Below are positions 56,255-64,000 of a DNA stretch of 64,000 nucleotides, one piece after another (the stretch's first letter is position 1; the number at the start of each line of letters is the position of its first letter). The DNA is taken from positions 1 through 64,000 of the forward strand of contig JAERTD010000032.1 in NCBI GenBank assembly GCA_016845175.1. Direction: 5' to 3'. The DNA is from Bacteroidota bacterium. Lineage in GTDB: Bacteria; Bacteroidota; Bacteroidia; Bacteroidales; F082. The translations under genes and the position numbers were made by a program. Below the pieces are notes generated by a model. That model ran no database searches. It saw only the letters and a list, made by a program, of their open reading frames with translations, and was not told where the DNA came from.

Positions 56255-58186
56255 TTAGTTCACCACCATTTTTTTGGTTATTGATTTTTCACCTATGGTA
56301 ATGGTGTAGAAATAAACACCGGTTTCATAGTCAGAAACATTAAATTTAAATGAATGGCTCAGTGCATTGTTTTGTACACTTTCGGCATACATCTGCTGAC
56401 CAAGCATATTACTTACAGTCAGGTTTATAACACCATTGGTTTTGGTTGTGACCAATACTTCTGTGTTAGCTGAGGCAGGATTAGGCTGGTTTTGTGATAC
56501 GGTAAACCCCTGGTTTTCGAGTACATTATCAGCAATATCAAGAGGCATTTGCAATATGTAGTCATCGATATACCAGAAATTCACAGGATCGGCATCGCTA
56601 CCAGTCAGTTCTTCAAATACAAAGGGTATTTCACAATCCCACATATCACCATTTTGCTCAGCAAAAACATATTGTGACATGGAACCATAATAGGCATTAA
56701 ACCACCACACACCAAAAGCAGTTACATTTTCAACATCTGAATAAGTACCATCCTCTGAATCATATCCAATGACATAAATGTTTGGATCGTTTAGATCAGT
56801 GGCACTTGCTTTGTCGGTATCCAGCCATGAGAAGAACAGATAGTGTCCATCATAAGTTGAAGCTGCATAAGGTCGGTTATATTGTACAATATCTCCCACA
56901 GCACCTTCCATAAACCTGTTGTTATACAATGGATCTGCCATAAAAGTTATACCGCCATCATTTGAATACACATGCCAGGTGGCCATGGTGTTTTCGTAAG
57001 GATACCATCCTTCAGAGGAAGCCAGAGTAATTAAACCTGTTACGTGTGGATTGCCCATGCCATCTACGATGAGGTCACACTGGAATCCCATATTATACCA
57101 TACTTCATCACGATCGAAACCTGCTTCATAAGCATCCAGGTTTTCGATGGTAGTATCTGGCCAGTAGTATTTAATGGCTTCAATGCCGTCGGCACCGCCA
57201 AATTGTACATGAATAGGGTCACTCCAGGTATCGCCTCCGTCTTCAGTTTTCAGGAAGATGGGGTGGTAGTTGGTATAATCCTGAGGATCTGACTCTGAAT
57301 CACTCATGATCAGGATATAACCTGTCATTCCGTCTGGGGCAAAGGCAATTTTGGTATCATTGATACCATCACCTTCTCCAAGAGCATCTATGGTTCCTTC
57401 TTCGAGGGCCAATTCACCGTCTTCGATCTGACCCATACCAAAAATGAGTTCTCCATTATAAACCCATGCAGCACCATCATAAGGTACATTAGGTTCCAGA
57501 TGCATGGAGTACCCCATTTGGGTGGTTGCAAATGCATCAGGGATTTGTCGGTACATGCCGTCTTCTGAGGTGAGGTTGGTTTGTGTTGGATTTGGAGGAT
57601 CTGTTTCTGTTAAAGGATTGGATCCATATCCAATACCACCCCATAGGTTACCATTGCTGTTGTCCATGGCTACTACATTGTATACGTAATAGGCATCATC
57701 AGCGCTGGTGTTTCCTTCAGGATTCAGGATGGCTCCCTGTGGGTATCTACCGGCTGCATCTGGATACTGTGCACCGGGTCCTAAGGGTGAATAAATCTGA
57801 ACATTATTTACCCAGTTGGCACCCATATCTGTTGATACATCGTAAGCCACTCGGCTGTTACCATCAATTTCAGTACCACCAGTCATACGGTGGGTAAAGA
57901 CGACACTATTGATACTGGGATCTGCCCATAAATAGGTCCTTGGATTGGAATAAAAGCCATAGGCATTTCCTGATTGTCCTATAGGTACATAAGTAACGGC
58001 TCTTCCGTTAAGCATGTCAGTATGCCTGGTCGGTGTTTCGTTAACGGCCGTTGAGCCTGAATTTGCAGGCGCCTCCACGAAAAGCTTATCCAATGGAGCT
58101 TTGGTGCTGATTGCAGTGCGTTGGACCTGTGCCATGGTTGCGAAGCCAAGGCCAACCGCCAAAACAATGAGTAATAATTTTTTCAT
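56255..58186 (-). CDS. T9SS type A secreted protein with Asp-box repeats, paralogue 1
   Basis: 643 residues. Signal peptide (MKKLLLIVLAVGLGFATMAQ). The middle carries Asp-box/BNR-like motifs (STDMGANW, TEDGGDTW, SNDGGITF), suggesting a sialidase-type beta-propeller fold, though no catalytic set was identified. The C-terminal type A sorting domain runs from FTVSQNQPNPASANTEVLV to YETGVYFYTITIGEKSITKK. It is a tandem duplicate of the gene at 58318-60249, with equal length and long identical stretches (DRDEVWYNMGF, FSWLDTDKASATDLNDPN). Likely a surface or released protein. Confidence 0.9.
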   Translation of the reverse strand: MKKLLLIVLAVGLGFATMAQVQRTAISTKAPLDKLFVEAPANSGSTAVNETPTRHTDMLNGRAVTYVPIGQSGNAYGFYSNPRTYLWADPSINSVVFTHRMTGGTEIDGNSRVAYDVSTDMGANWVNNVQIYSPLGPGAQYPDAAGRYPQGAILNPEGNTSADDAYYVYNVVAMDNSNGNLWGGIGYGSNPLTETDPPNPTQTNLTSEDGMYRQIPDAFATTQMGYSMHLEPNVPYDGAAWVYNGELIFGMGQIEDGELALEEGTIDALGEGDGINDTKIAFAPDGMTGYILIMSDSESDPQDYTNYHPIFLKTEDGGDTWSDPIHVQFGGADGIEAIKYYWPDTTIENLDAYEAGFDRDEVWYNMGFQCDLIVDGMGNPHVTGLITLASSEGWYPYENTMATWHVYSNDGGITFMADPLYNNRFMEGAVGDIVQYNRPYAASTYDGHYLFFSWLDTDKASATDLNDPNIYVIGYDSEDGTYSDVENVTAFGVWWFNAYYGSMSQYVFAEQNGDMWDCEIPFVFEELTGSDADPVNFWYIDDYILQMPLDIADNVLENQGFTVSQNQPNPASANTEVLVTTKTNGVINLTVSNMLGQQMYAESVQNNALSHSFKFNVSDYETGVYFYTITIGEKSITKKMVVN

Positions 58187-58241
58187 AATAAATTAAGTGT
58201 TAATTAGACAAAAATGTTGATGTAGGGCCTTGTTAGTGACA

Positions 58242-58249
58242 CAAATATA
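58242..58249 (-). promoter_or_regulatory. -7 element of T9SS paralogue 1
   Basis: On the minus strand this reads TATATTTG, an exact TAnnTTTG match, 56 bp before the start codon. The same octamer sits at the same distance upstream of the paralogue (60304-60311). Confidence 0.5.
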
Positions 58250-58264
58250 GATAAAATCAAGCAC

Positions 58265-58296
58265 AAAAAAAAGCCCGGGACTTAATCCCGGGCTTT
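58265..58296 (-). terminator. Terminator of T9SS paralogue 2
   Basis: An 11-bp GC-rich stem (AAAGCCCGGGA 58270-58280 with TCCCGGGCTTT 58286-58296), 5-base loop and a T-run on the minus strand. It separates the two paralogues, so each is its own transcription unit. Confidence 0.93.
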
Positions 58297-58317
58297 CTAT
58301 ATGATAAAAAGGTGAAA

Positions 58318-60249
58318 TTATTTCACAATCATTTTCTTAGTGATTGAACGATCACCAATGGTGATGGTGTAGAAATAAACACCTGTTTCATAGTCAGATA
58401 CGTTAAATTTGAAAGAATGAACTTTGGCATTGTTGTCAACGCTGGTTTCATATACTTTCTGTCCTAACATATTGCTTAAGCTTAAGTTGATAACACCTTG
58501 TACTTCGGTAGTAACCAAAACTTCCGTGTTTCCAACTGCTGGGTTTGGCATGTTTTGAGATACAGCAAAGTTTGCATCTTCATAAACATTGTCACCAACA
58601 CCTACAGGCATTGACAATTCGTATCCATCAATATACCAGAAGTTACATGGATCGGCATCGCCACCAGTTAGTTCTTCAAATACAAATGGAATTTCGAAGG
58701 TCATGGTTCCACCAGCTTCGTTTTCGAATACATACTGTGACATAGAACCATAATATGCGTTAAACCACCATACACCAAAAGCAGTTACATTTTCTACTTC
58801 TGTGTAAGTTCCGTCTTCTGCATCATAACCAATTACATAAATGTTTGGATCGTTCAGGTCAGTAGCACTGGCTTTGTCAGTATCCAACCATGAGAAGAAC
58901 AACCAGTGTCCATCTAATGTAGAAGCAGCGTAAGGACGGTTGTATTGTACAATGTCACCTACAGCACCTTCGAGGAATCTGTTGTTATAAAGCGCATTGG
59001 CGTCAAAAGTCATACCACCGTCTTTTGAAAATACATGCCATGTGGCCATGGTGTTTTCATAAGGATACCAGCCATCAGCAGAACCTAAGGCAATGATACC
59101 AGTTACGTGTGGGTTGCCTTGGTTATCAACGATAAGGTCAGCAGCAAATCCCATATTGTAATATACTTCGTCGCGGTCGAAACCTACTTCATAAGCATCG
59201 AGGTTTTCGATGGTTGTATCAGGCCAGTAAGTTTTGATATTTTCAATACCATCAGCACCACCTAATTGAATGTGAATAGGATCTGACCATGTGTCACCAC
59301 CGTCTTCAGTTTTCAGAAGAATTGGGTGGTAGCTGGTGTAATCAATTGGATCACTTGGAGAATCACTCATAATAAGGATATAACCAGTCATTCCATCAGC
59401 AGCAAAAGCAATTTTAGTGTCATTGATACCATCAGCGTCACCTAAAGCATCCACTGTAGTTTCTTCGTAAACAAAATCACCATCTTCAATCACACCTTGT
59501 CCCAATACAATCTCACCATTGTATACGAAAGTACCACCATCGTCAGGAAGGTTGGCATCCATATGCCATGATTTACCTTGCTGTGTAGTTGTAAATCCAT
59601 CAGGAATCAGACGGTAGATACCATCTTCTGATGTTAGGTTCATTTGCTGAACTTCAGTAGGATCAGTTGCAGTAAGAGGGTTAACACCTAATCCCCAACC
59701 ACCCCAGCTTCCGCCGTTGGTTTGGTCGAGTGCAGCTACGTTATATACGTAATAAGCAGCAGCAGGATCAGTATTTCCTTCTTCGCTGATAATAGCACCT
59801 TGTGGGTAACGTCCACCAGCTTCTGGATAAGGGCTACCAGGTCCTAATGGGGAATAAGCTTTCACATTGTTTACCCATGTTTCACCACCGTCAGTGGATA
59901 CGTCATAAGCTACACGGCTGTTACCGTCAACATCTGTACCACCTTCCATACGGTGAGTAAATACAACACTGTTGATTCTTGGATCTGCAAAAACGTAAGT
60001 TCTTGGATTGCCATACATGCCGTATGCGTTTCCTGATATACCTATTGGTACATAGGTTACTGCCCTGCCATTAAGCATTTCTGTCTTTCTGGTTGGGGTT
60101 TCATGTGCTATAGTAGAGCCTGAATTTTGAGGAACGTCTACAATAGTCTCAGTAGCTGGTGCTTTGGTGCTAACGGCAACGCGTTGAACCTGCGCGATTG
60201 TCGATAATCCCATACCAACTGCTAATGCAAAAAGTAATAGTTTTTTCAT
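58318..60249 (-). CDS. T9SS type A secreted protein with Asp-box repeats, paralogue 2
   Basis: 643 residues, the same layout as the neighbour at 56255: signal peptide (MKKLLLFALAVGMGLSTIAQ), Asp-boxes (STDGGETW, TEDGGDTW, SKDGGMTF), type A sorting domain (FAVSQNMPNPAVGNTEVLV to DRSITKKMIVK). The two starts and the two stops are each 2063 bp apart, so the unit was duplicated with its flanks. The second copy lacks the WDCEIP segment variant of the first and has AGGTMTFEIP instead. Function unknown. Confidence 0.9.
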   Translation of the reverse strand: MKKLLLFALAVGMGLSTIAQVQRVAVSTKAPATETIVDVPQNSGSTIAHETPTRKTEMLNGRAVTYVPIGISGNAYGMYGNPRTYVFADPRINSVVFTHRMEGGTDVDGNSRVAYDVSTDGGETWVNNVKAYSPLGPGSPYPEAGGRYPQGAIISEEGNTDPAAAYYVYNVAALDQTNGGSWGGWGLGVNPLTATDPTEVQQMNLTSEDGIYRLIPDGFTTTQQGKSWHMDANLPDDGGTFVYNGEIVLGQGVIEDGDFVYEETTVDALGDADGINDTKIAFAADGMTGYILIMSDSPSDPIDYTSYHPILLKTEDGGDTWSDPIHIQLGGADGIENIKTYWPDTTIENLDAYEVGFDRDEVYYNMGFAADLIVDNQGNPHVTGIIALGSADGWYPYENTMATWHVFSKDGGMTFDANALYNNRFLEGAVGDIVQYNRPYAASTLDGHWLFFSWLDTDKASATDLNDPNIYVIGYDAEDGTYTEVENVTAFGVWWFNAYYGSMSQYVFENEAGGTMTFEIPFVFEELTGGDADPCNFWYIDGYELSMPVGVGDNVYEDANFAVSQNMPNPAVGNTEVLVTTEVQGVINLSLSNMLGQKVYETSVDNNAKVHSFKFNVSDYETGVYFYTITIGDRSITKKMIVK

Positions 60250-60303
60250 GATTTTCTAATATTAATTAAACATTGAAGTTATAATAAATCCGAGTTAAGC
60301 CTA

Positions 60304-60333
60304 CAAATATATGCCAAAAATCAAATTGACAAA
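60304..60333 (-). promoter_or_regulatory. Promoter of T9SS paralogue 2
   Basis: On the minus strand, TATATTTG (60311-60304) and TTTG (60333-60330) are 18 bp apart, both exact matches to the Bacteroidota -7 and -33 elements. A second TATATTTG lies at 60365-60358. This is the clearest promoter in the window. Confidence 0.6.
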
Positions 60334-60645
60334 TTATTTATACCTTTTTCTTTGGTACAAATATATGAGACAGAAATTCAACTGTCAATACTTTAATTCT
60401 CTCTATAAATCAAAGCGAAATGCGATTCCGGCCTCCTAAGAAAACAGACAGCTTTGGGTAAGAATGGTTGCATTTTAAAGGCTTAAATAATTGTTAAAAC
60501 CAAGAATTGATTTCTGGCCATGCCTTCCATCGTTTTTCATTAGAGGATGAGCAAGGCTCCTGACAGATTAATTCAGCCGAAACATCAGGGTTTCAACAGG
60601 CTTGAATAACAATAAGGCGCAAGAGTCGTTAAATACCTAAAACTG

Positions 60646-60653
60646 TATATTTG
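60646..60653 (+). promoter_or_regulatory. -7 element for the LptF/LptG gene
   Basis: TATATTTG, an exact consensus match, lies 20 bp before the start codon; no good -33 element at the right distance. The remainder of the 60366-60645 gap holds nothing recognised. Confidence 0.45.
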
Positions 60654-60673
60654 CATACACATTAAACGAAGGA

Positions 60674-62170
60674 ATGAAGAAACTCCAAATCTATATGCTC
60701 AAGTCCTATTTGGGGCCTTTTGTTTTTACATTCTTCGTTTCCCTGTTTATTCTCCTCCTGCAATTTCTGTGGAAATATATCGATGACCTTGTGGGTAAAG
60801 GCCTGGAATGGTATATCATCGGCAAACTGATGTTTTACGCATCCTCCACCTTTGTGCCTTTGGCACTACCCCTGGCCATTTTGTTGTCTTCCATTATGAC
60901 CTTTGGGAATATGGGCGAGCACTATGAGTTGGTGGCCATGAAATCAGCTGGCATATCCCTGAGAAAGGCCATGAAGCCTTTGGTGATCCTTTCTGTATTT
61001 ATTAGCTTAAGTGCTTTGTTCTTTTCCAATTATGTTTTGCCAGTGGCCAATTTGAAATTTGGCTCCTTATTATATGATGTCAGACAGCAGAAGCTGGCCT
61101 TCAACCTTAACGAGGGCATCTTTTATAATGGACTGGATGGTTTTGTAATCAGGGCAGGGGAGAAGGATAAGGATAACAAAACCATATATGATGTAAAGAT
61201 TTACAATCATTCTGATCGTTCTGGTAATATAAAGGTGACCACGGCACGTAAGGGTATCATTGAAATGACCCCCAACAAGCGAAAGATTGTATTTACCCTT
61301 TTTAATGGCAGTAGTTATGCTGATGACATCCGTTCATCTGGTTACCGCCGCACCCGACCTTTTGAGATCACACATTTTGAAAAACAGGTGTTGACCTTTA
61401 ACCTCGATCAGTTTCAACTGAACCGAACCAATGAAGACCTCTTCCGCTCTCATTACTCCATGCTCAACATCCAACAGCTGAATTATTCCATTGACTCCAT
61501 AAGCCGAGAGCGAATCAAAAGGAACAATAAGTATAAGGAGGACTTTATCACAAAGAAATTCAACTATCTGTCGAAGATTGACTCTAGCAACCGGAAAGAT
61601 TATATGCAACTCGACAGTATTGCGGTGGACTCCCTTAAATATCCGCTGCTGGATAATTTTGAATTGGATGCTAAAATTGATGTGATGTCCAGGGCCTTGA
61701 GAATCGCCCGTGATGCCAAGGACAAAGTCCTGTTTTATAAAAAGGAGTCGGAATCACGACAATTAAACATAACCAAGCATGAAGTGGTCTGGCATCAGAA
61801 ATTCAAGTTATCATTGGCCTGCCTGATTTTCTTTTTTATTGGAGCTCCACTAGGTGCTATTATAAGAAAAGGAGGACTTGGCTTACCGGTGGTTGTTTCT
61901 GTCATTTTCTTTGTGCTGTATCATGTGGTTTCCATGACGGGAGAGAAAGCTGCCAAAGCCGGGGAATGGGATATTGTTTTTGGTAGCTGGCTTTCTACGG
62001 CAGTCATCTTACCCATCGGATTGTTTCTGACCTATAAGGCCACCACAGATGCCCCATTGCTGGATTCTGAAAGTTGGAAGCGATTTTTCGAACGCTTCAA
62101 ATGGCTAAATCCCGTAATAAGCTGGTTTAAAGCCAGGTTTGTTAAAATAAGTGTAAAAACTAAAAACTAG
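60674..62170 (+). CDS. LptF/LptG-family lipopolysaccharide export permease
   Basis: 498 residues with six membrane helices in two groups of three flanking a large periplasmic domain. Starts IYMLKSYLGPFVFTFFVSLFILLLQFLW; family motif LPLAILLSSIMTFGNMGEHYELVAMKSAGISLRKAM; C-terminal helices FIGAPLGAIIRKGGLGLPVVVS and FGSWLSTAVILPIGLFL. Longer than the enterobacterial proteins (about 360) owing to an enlarged charged periplasmic part (about 230-370). It moves LPS from the inner membrane with LptB2. F or G cannot be decided. Confidence 0.92.
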   Translation: MKKLQIYMLKSYLGPFVFTFFVSLFILLLQFLWKYIDDLVGKGLEWYIIGKLMFYASSTFVPLALPLAILLSSIMTFGNMGEHYELVAMKSAGISLRKAMKPLVILSVFISLSALFFSNYVLPVANLKFGSLLYDVRQQKLAFNLNEGIFYNGLDGFVIRAGEKDKDNKTIYDVKIYNHSDRSGNIKVTTARKGIIEMTPNKRKIVFTLFNGSSYADDIRSSGYRRTRPFEITHFEKQVLTFNLDQFQLNRTNEDLFRSHYSMLNIQQLNYSIDSISRERIKRNNKYKEDFITKKFNYLSKIDSSNRKDYMQLDSIAVDSLKYPLLDNFELDAKIDVMSRALRIARDAKDKVLFYKKESESRQLNITKHEVVWHQKFKLSLACLIFFFIGAPLGAIIRKGGLGLPVVVSVIFFVLYHVVSMTGEKAAKAGEWDIVFGSWLSTAVILPIGLFLTYKATTDAPLLDSESWKRFFERFKWLNPVISWFKARFVKISVKTKN

Positions 62171-62190
62171 AGTTGATAAGCACCCCAAGC

Positions 62191-63396
62191 ATGGATCAAG
62201 CCCTCAACATCCTCTTCATCTGCAACAAATCACCCTGGCCCCCTAGGGAAGGTGGTCCCATTGCCATGAATAACCTGATCGAAGGTCTGTTGGAAGCAGG
62301 CCATAAGGTAAAGGTGCTGGCCATCAATTCCAATAAATATGCTACTGATCCAAAGGATGTACCACCGGAATATTTAGAGCGAACAGGTTTGGAATTGGTT
62401 TATGTTGATTTGTCCATCAAACCTATGGATGCCTTTTTAAACCTGTTCACCAAGAAATCTTATCATGTTCAGCGGTTCATTTCATCCCATTTGAAGAACA
62501 AACTGGAAAAAATACTGAAAACCCAAACATTTGATGTGGTGCAGATTGAAACCCTGTTCATGTCACCTTATCTGGATGCTATCCGAAAACACAGTGAGGC
62601 CAAGGTATTTCTCCGGGCGCATAATATTGAACATATGATCTGGCAGCGGCTGGCTGATCGAAGTGGGAATCCCTTAAAAAAGTGGTATCTGAACCATCTG
62701 ACATCCACCTTAAAACAATATGAAATAAGTATTTTGGATGCTTACGATGGTATACTTCCCATCACACAGAAGGATGGGAACTTTTTCAAGAATCATAGTA
62801 ACACTCCCGTTCATGCCGTTTCATTTGGTATTGATGGAAGGGTTATGGTAAATGAGCAGGAGAAAGATCCGGAGCATGCCGTTTTCCACATCGGCTCCAT
62901 GAACTGGATGCCCAATGAAGAAGGTGTGAAGTGGTTTCTGGATGAAGTATGGCCACTTATACTAAAGGAGTCAAAGGATATTAAACTCTATCTTGCCGGA
63001 AGAGAAATGCCTGAATGGATGTACGGGCTTGATCTGCCACAGGTAGAAGTGGTGGGCGAGGTGGAGAATGCCCAACAGTTCATCCAGTCGAAAACCATTT
63101 CTATAGCGCCATTATTATCCGGTAGTGGTATCAGGATTAAAATTATTGAAAGTATGGCACAGGGAAAAGCGGTAGTGGCCACACGAATTGGAGCTGAAGG
63201 GATCAATTATACCCATGAAAAGAATATGCTGTTTGCTGATACTGCTGAAGATTTTGCGGCTGCTGTGCTTCAACTCCATAGAAATAAGACACTTGCCTTG
63301 TCTGTAGGAAAGGAAGCTCAACAATTAATTAGATCCCAGCACCAGACTTCAAAAATAATTAGTGGCCTAGTGGCATTTTATCGTAAGATTTTGTGA
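62191..63396 (+). CDS. Glycosyltransferase, GT4-type
   Basis: About 401 residues. N-terminal LNILFICNKSPWPPREGGPIAMNNLIEGLLEAGH; middle LRAHNIEHMIWQRLADR; C-terminal donor-binding part with HIGSMNWMPNEEGVKWFLDEVWP, VVGEVENAQQFIQSKTISIAPLLSGSGIRIKIIESMAQGKAVVAT. This GT-B enzyme probably adds a sugar to a surface polysaccharide or lipid. It follows the LPS permease by 20 bp and precedes another transferase, consistent with a surface-glycan cluster. A TTG at 62173 is an alternative start. Confidence 0.9.
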   Translation: MDQALNILFICNKSPWPPREGGPIAMNNLIEGLLEAGHKVKVLAINSNKYATDPKDVPPEYLERTGLELVYVDLSIKPMDAFLNLFTKKSYHVQRFISSHLKNKLEKILKTQTFDVVQIETLFMSPYLDAIRKHSEAKVFLRAHNIEHMIWQRLADRSGNPLKKWYLNHLTSTLKQYEISILDAYDGILPITQKDGNFFKNHSNTPVHAVSFGIDGRVMVNEQEKDPEHAVFHIGSMNWMPNEEGVKWFLDEVWPLILKESKDIKLYLAGREMPEWMYGLDLPQVEVVGEVENAQQFIQSKTISIAPLLSGSGIRIKIIESMAQGKAVVATRIGAEGINYTHEKNMLFADTAEDFAAAVLQLHRNKTLALSVGKEAQQLIRSQHQTSKIISGLVAFYRKIL

Positions 63397-63439
63397 TTTT
63401 TGCAAGCGGATAGCATTAACAATCCATTAATTTTTGGGC

Positions 63440-64000
63440 ATGAGGATATTTGTCATACTCTCCCGTATACCCTATCCATTGGAAAAGGGAGATAAACTTC
63501 GGGCATTTCATCAGATTCGAATCTTGTCACAAAAGCACGAAATAATTCTCTGTGCCCTAAATCCATTGAAGCGCATCAACAAGCAAAAAGCTTTTAGTGC
63601 CTTACAGCCTTATTGTCGCTCCGTTAACTTTCTGGATCTTCCCTGGTATGGCCGTTTGTGGAATTTGGGAATGGCCTTTCTGAAAGATCTGCCCCTTCAA
63701 ACAGGTTATTTTTATAGAAAATCAACAGCAAAAAAAATACAGGCACTGGTTGCAGAATATAGACCTGATCATGTTTATTGTCAGTTGGTTAGGACTGCTG
63801 AGTATGCCAAAGATATTGACCTGCCCAAAACGCTGGATTATCAGGATGTATTTTCCTATGGTATTAAGCGTAGGATTGCCACAGCCTCCTTTATCATGAA
63901 ACCATTTATGAAGATGGAGTATGAGCGCTTACAAAAATATGAAGCAATGGCTTTCAGCATGTTCGATAACAAAACCATTATTTCCTATCCTGATCGTGAG
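63440..64000 (+). CDS. Glycosyltransferase, 3' partial
   Basis: Open from the ATG at 63440 to the window edge (187 codons). The N-terminus IFVILSRIPYPLEKGDKLRAFHQIRILSQKHEIILC is typical of GT-B sugar transferases of the kind associated with EpsH/PEP-CTERM loci (IPYPxxKGDKxRxxH motif). Only the acceptor half is visible; the nucleotide-sugar half lies beyond the window. It starts 43 bp after the previous transferase. Confidence 0.85.
   Translation, partial: MRIFVILSRIPYPLEKGDKLRAFHQIRILSQKHEIILCALNPLKRINKQKAFSALQPYCRSVNFLDLPWYGRLWNLGMAFLKDLPLQTGYFYRKSTAKKIQALVAEYRPDHVYCQLVRTAEYAKDIDLPKTLDYQDVFSYGIKRRIATASFIMKPFMKMEYERLQKYEAMAFSMFDNKTIISYPDRE

Overview
The window looks like a chromosomal segment of a member of the Bacteroidota, probably an anaerobic or facultative Bacteroidales/Marinilabiliales-type organism. 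The evidence is several secreted proteins with type IX secretion (T9SS) sorting tails, one CHU_C gliding-motility tail, a FISUMP-domain protein, the DUF4271-hemD pair, LytTR two-component genes, and repeated matches to the Bacteroidota promoter element TAnnTTTG. No rRNA, tRNA or CRISPR array was found. Species-level placement is not possible from what is visible.

Layout. 0-2.7 kb: the end of a sulfur operon (sulfide:quinone oxidoreductase, DUF1641 protein, single-Cys DsrC/TusE, DsrE-like protein), closed by a terminator. 2.7-15.3 kb: housekeeping and regulatory genes (tatC, an alpha/beta hydrolase, a nitroreductase, a queuosine-precursor transporter, a LytTR two-component pair, pdxJ/dtd, hemD/DUF4271) mixed with surface proteins. 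15.6-26.1 kb: an acetate block on one strand (porin, acs, OFA-type MFS carrier, ADP-forming acyl-CoA synthetase fused to a GNAT acetyltransferase, sirtuin, 3-hydroxyacyl-CoA dehydrogenase-like protein, ackA). It carries both halves of a possible protein-acetylation switch next to its classical target, Acs. 26.2-29.8 kb: a short SSB and small accessory genes. 29.8-31.8 kb: gene-poor DNA with tandem and palindromic repeats and an IS110-family element that appears to sit inside one of these repeats, with a structured noncoding segment upstream of its transposase. 31.8-35.4 kb: dinB, an M14 carboxypeptidase, a large nested palindrome and yebC. 35.5-38.9 kb: an ECF sigma, anti-sigma-like protein and GIN-beta-barrel operon. 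39-53.8 kb: lepA, a 1373-residue PEP/pyruvate-binding protein without a TIM barrel, gap, a CHU_C protein, an RSH protein whose synthetase site looks degraded, fur, purA and gtrA. 53.8-60.6 kb: an M28 peptidase, a 400-bp field with two alternating hairpin families, and two tandem 643-residue T9SS paralogues. 60.6-64 kb: an LptF/LptG permease and two glycosyltransferases, the last cut by the window edge.

The points most worth following up are the IS110 insertion with a candidate bridge RNA, the acetate/acetylation block, the RSH protein with an intact hydrolase but altered synthetase site, the sigma-controlled GIN-barrel protein, and the palindromic repeats at 34.4 kb and 55.7-56.1 kb. Functional statements rest on motif recognition by eye; no database search was run.
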